Source of the DNA: CADCVW01 sp035644935
GTDB lineage: Bacteria; Pseudomonadota; Alphaproteobacteria; Sphingomonadales; Sphingomonadaceae
Assembly (NCBI GenBank): GCA_035644935.1
Contig: DASQNO010000042.1
Coordinates: 1 to 6,502, forward strand
Length of the DNA stretch: 6,502 nt
Reading direction: 5' to 3'
Part shown: piece after piece, positions 6,433-6,502 of the stretch
Numbering within the stretch: position 1 is the first letter of the stretch
Layout of the letters: the number at the start of each line of letters is the position of its first letter
Program-made: the position numbers and the translations under genes
Notes under the pieces: generated by a model
The model's input: the letters and a program-made list of their open reading frames with translations, nothing else
Told to the model about the DNA's origin: nothing
Database searches by the model: none

Positions 6433-6502
6433 TTAGAGTGCGATGGACGCCCGCTTGATCGCACGGTCGAGCAGCGTGTCGTCGCCCGTGACCTCCGCGA
6501 CG
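6433..6502 (-). CDS. C-terminal end of an unidentified protein, cut off by the window
   Basis: The minus-strand frame is open from the window edge to TAA (6435-6433) and gives 22 residues ending DRAIKRASIAL. Codon third positions are almost all G or C, as in the neighbouring genes. The fragment is polar and helix-prone with no recognisable motif, so no function is proposed. It runs in the same direction as the dehydrogenase gene and ends 103 nt before that gene's start. Because only 22 codons are visible, it could also be a chance open frame. Confidence 0.45.
   Translation of the reverse strand, partial: VAEVTGDDTLLDRAIKRASIAL

Noticed and set aside
6330..6464. N-terminal extension of the glutamate dehydrogenase from a GTG at 6464
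   Set aside because: It would overlap the tail of the upstream gene and run through the candidate promoter, and its 45 residues are not family-like.

Overview
The window reads as ordinary chromosomal DNA of a high-G+C alphaproteobacterium, most likely a sphingomonad (Sphingomonadales). This is an inference. It rests on the strong G/C bias at third codon positions, a 180-kDa-class NAD-glutamate dehydrogenase, a small RHH_4-type ribbon-helix-helix protein, a PhaB-type reductase, and a CCCGGC-GAAG-GCCGGG hairpin of a kind common between genes in these genomes. No 16S rRNA or other taxonomic marker is present.

Layout. The left part is transcribed rightwards: the 3' part of hemH (ferrochelatase, cut by the window start), a 64-nt gap, then phaB (acetoacetyl-CoA reductase, 240 aa). 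Next comes a 70-nt spacer holding two different tandem palindromes, and then a 79-aa ribbon-helix-helix protein gene. The rest of the window is read leftwards: one very large gene for NAD-specific glutamate dehydrogenase (1552 aa), preceded by a 103-nt gap with a good candidate sigma-70-type promoter. At the right edge are the last 22 codons of an unidentified leftward gene. The small RHH gene and the dehydrogenase gene converge and overlap by 15 bp at their 3' ends.

How the genes relate. HemH completes protoheme synthesis. PhaB makes (R)-3-hydroxybutyryl-CoA for polyhydroxybutyrate storage. The glutamate dehydrogenase feeds glutamate carbon into the TCA cycle as 2-oxoglutarate. These are separate housekeeping functions; hemH and phaB may share a transcript, but nothing shows a joint pathway.

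No mobile element, CRISPR array, tRNA, rRNA, phage gene or defence system was seen, and nothing points to a new multi-gene system. The most interesting local structure is the 70-nt spacer after phaB. It has a terminator-like perfect hairpin followed by a REP-like GC-rich hairpin whose 3' arm covers the ribosome-binding region of the RHH gene.
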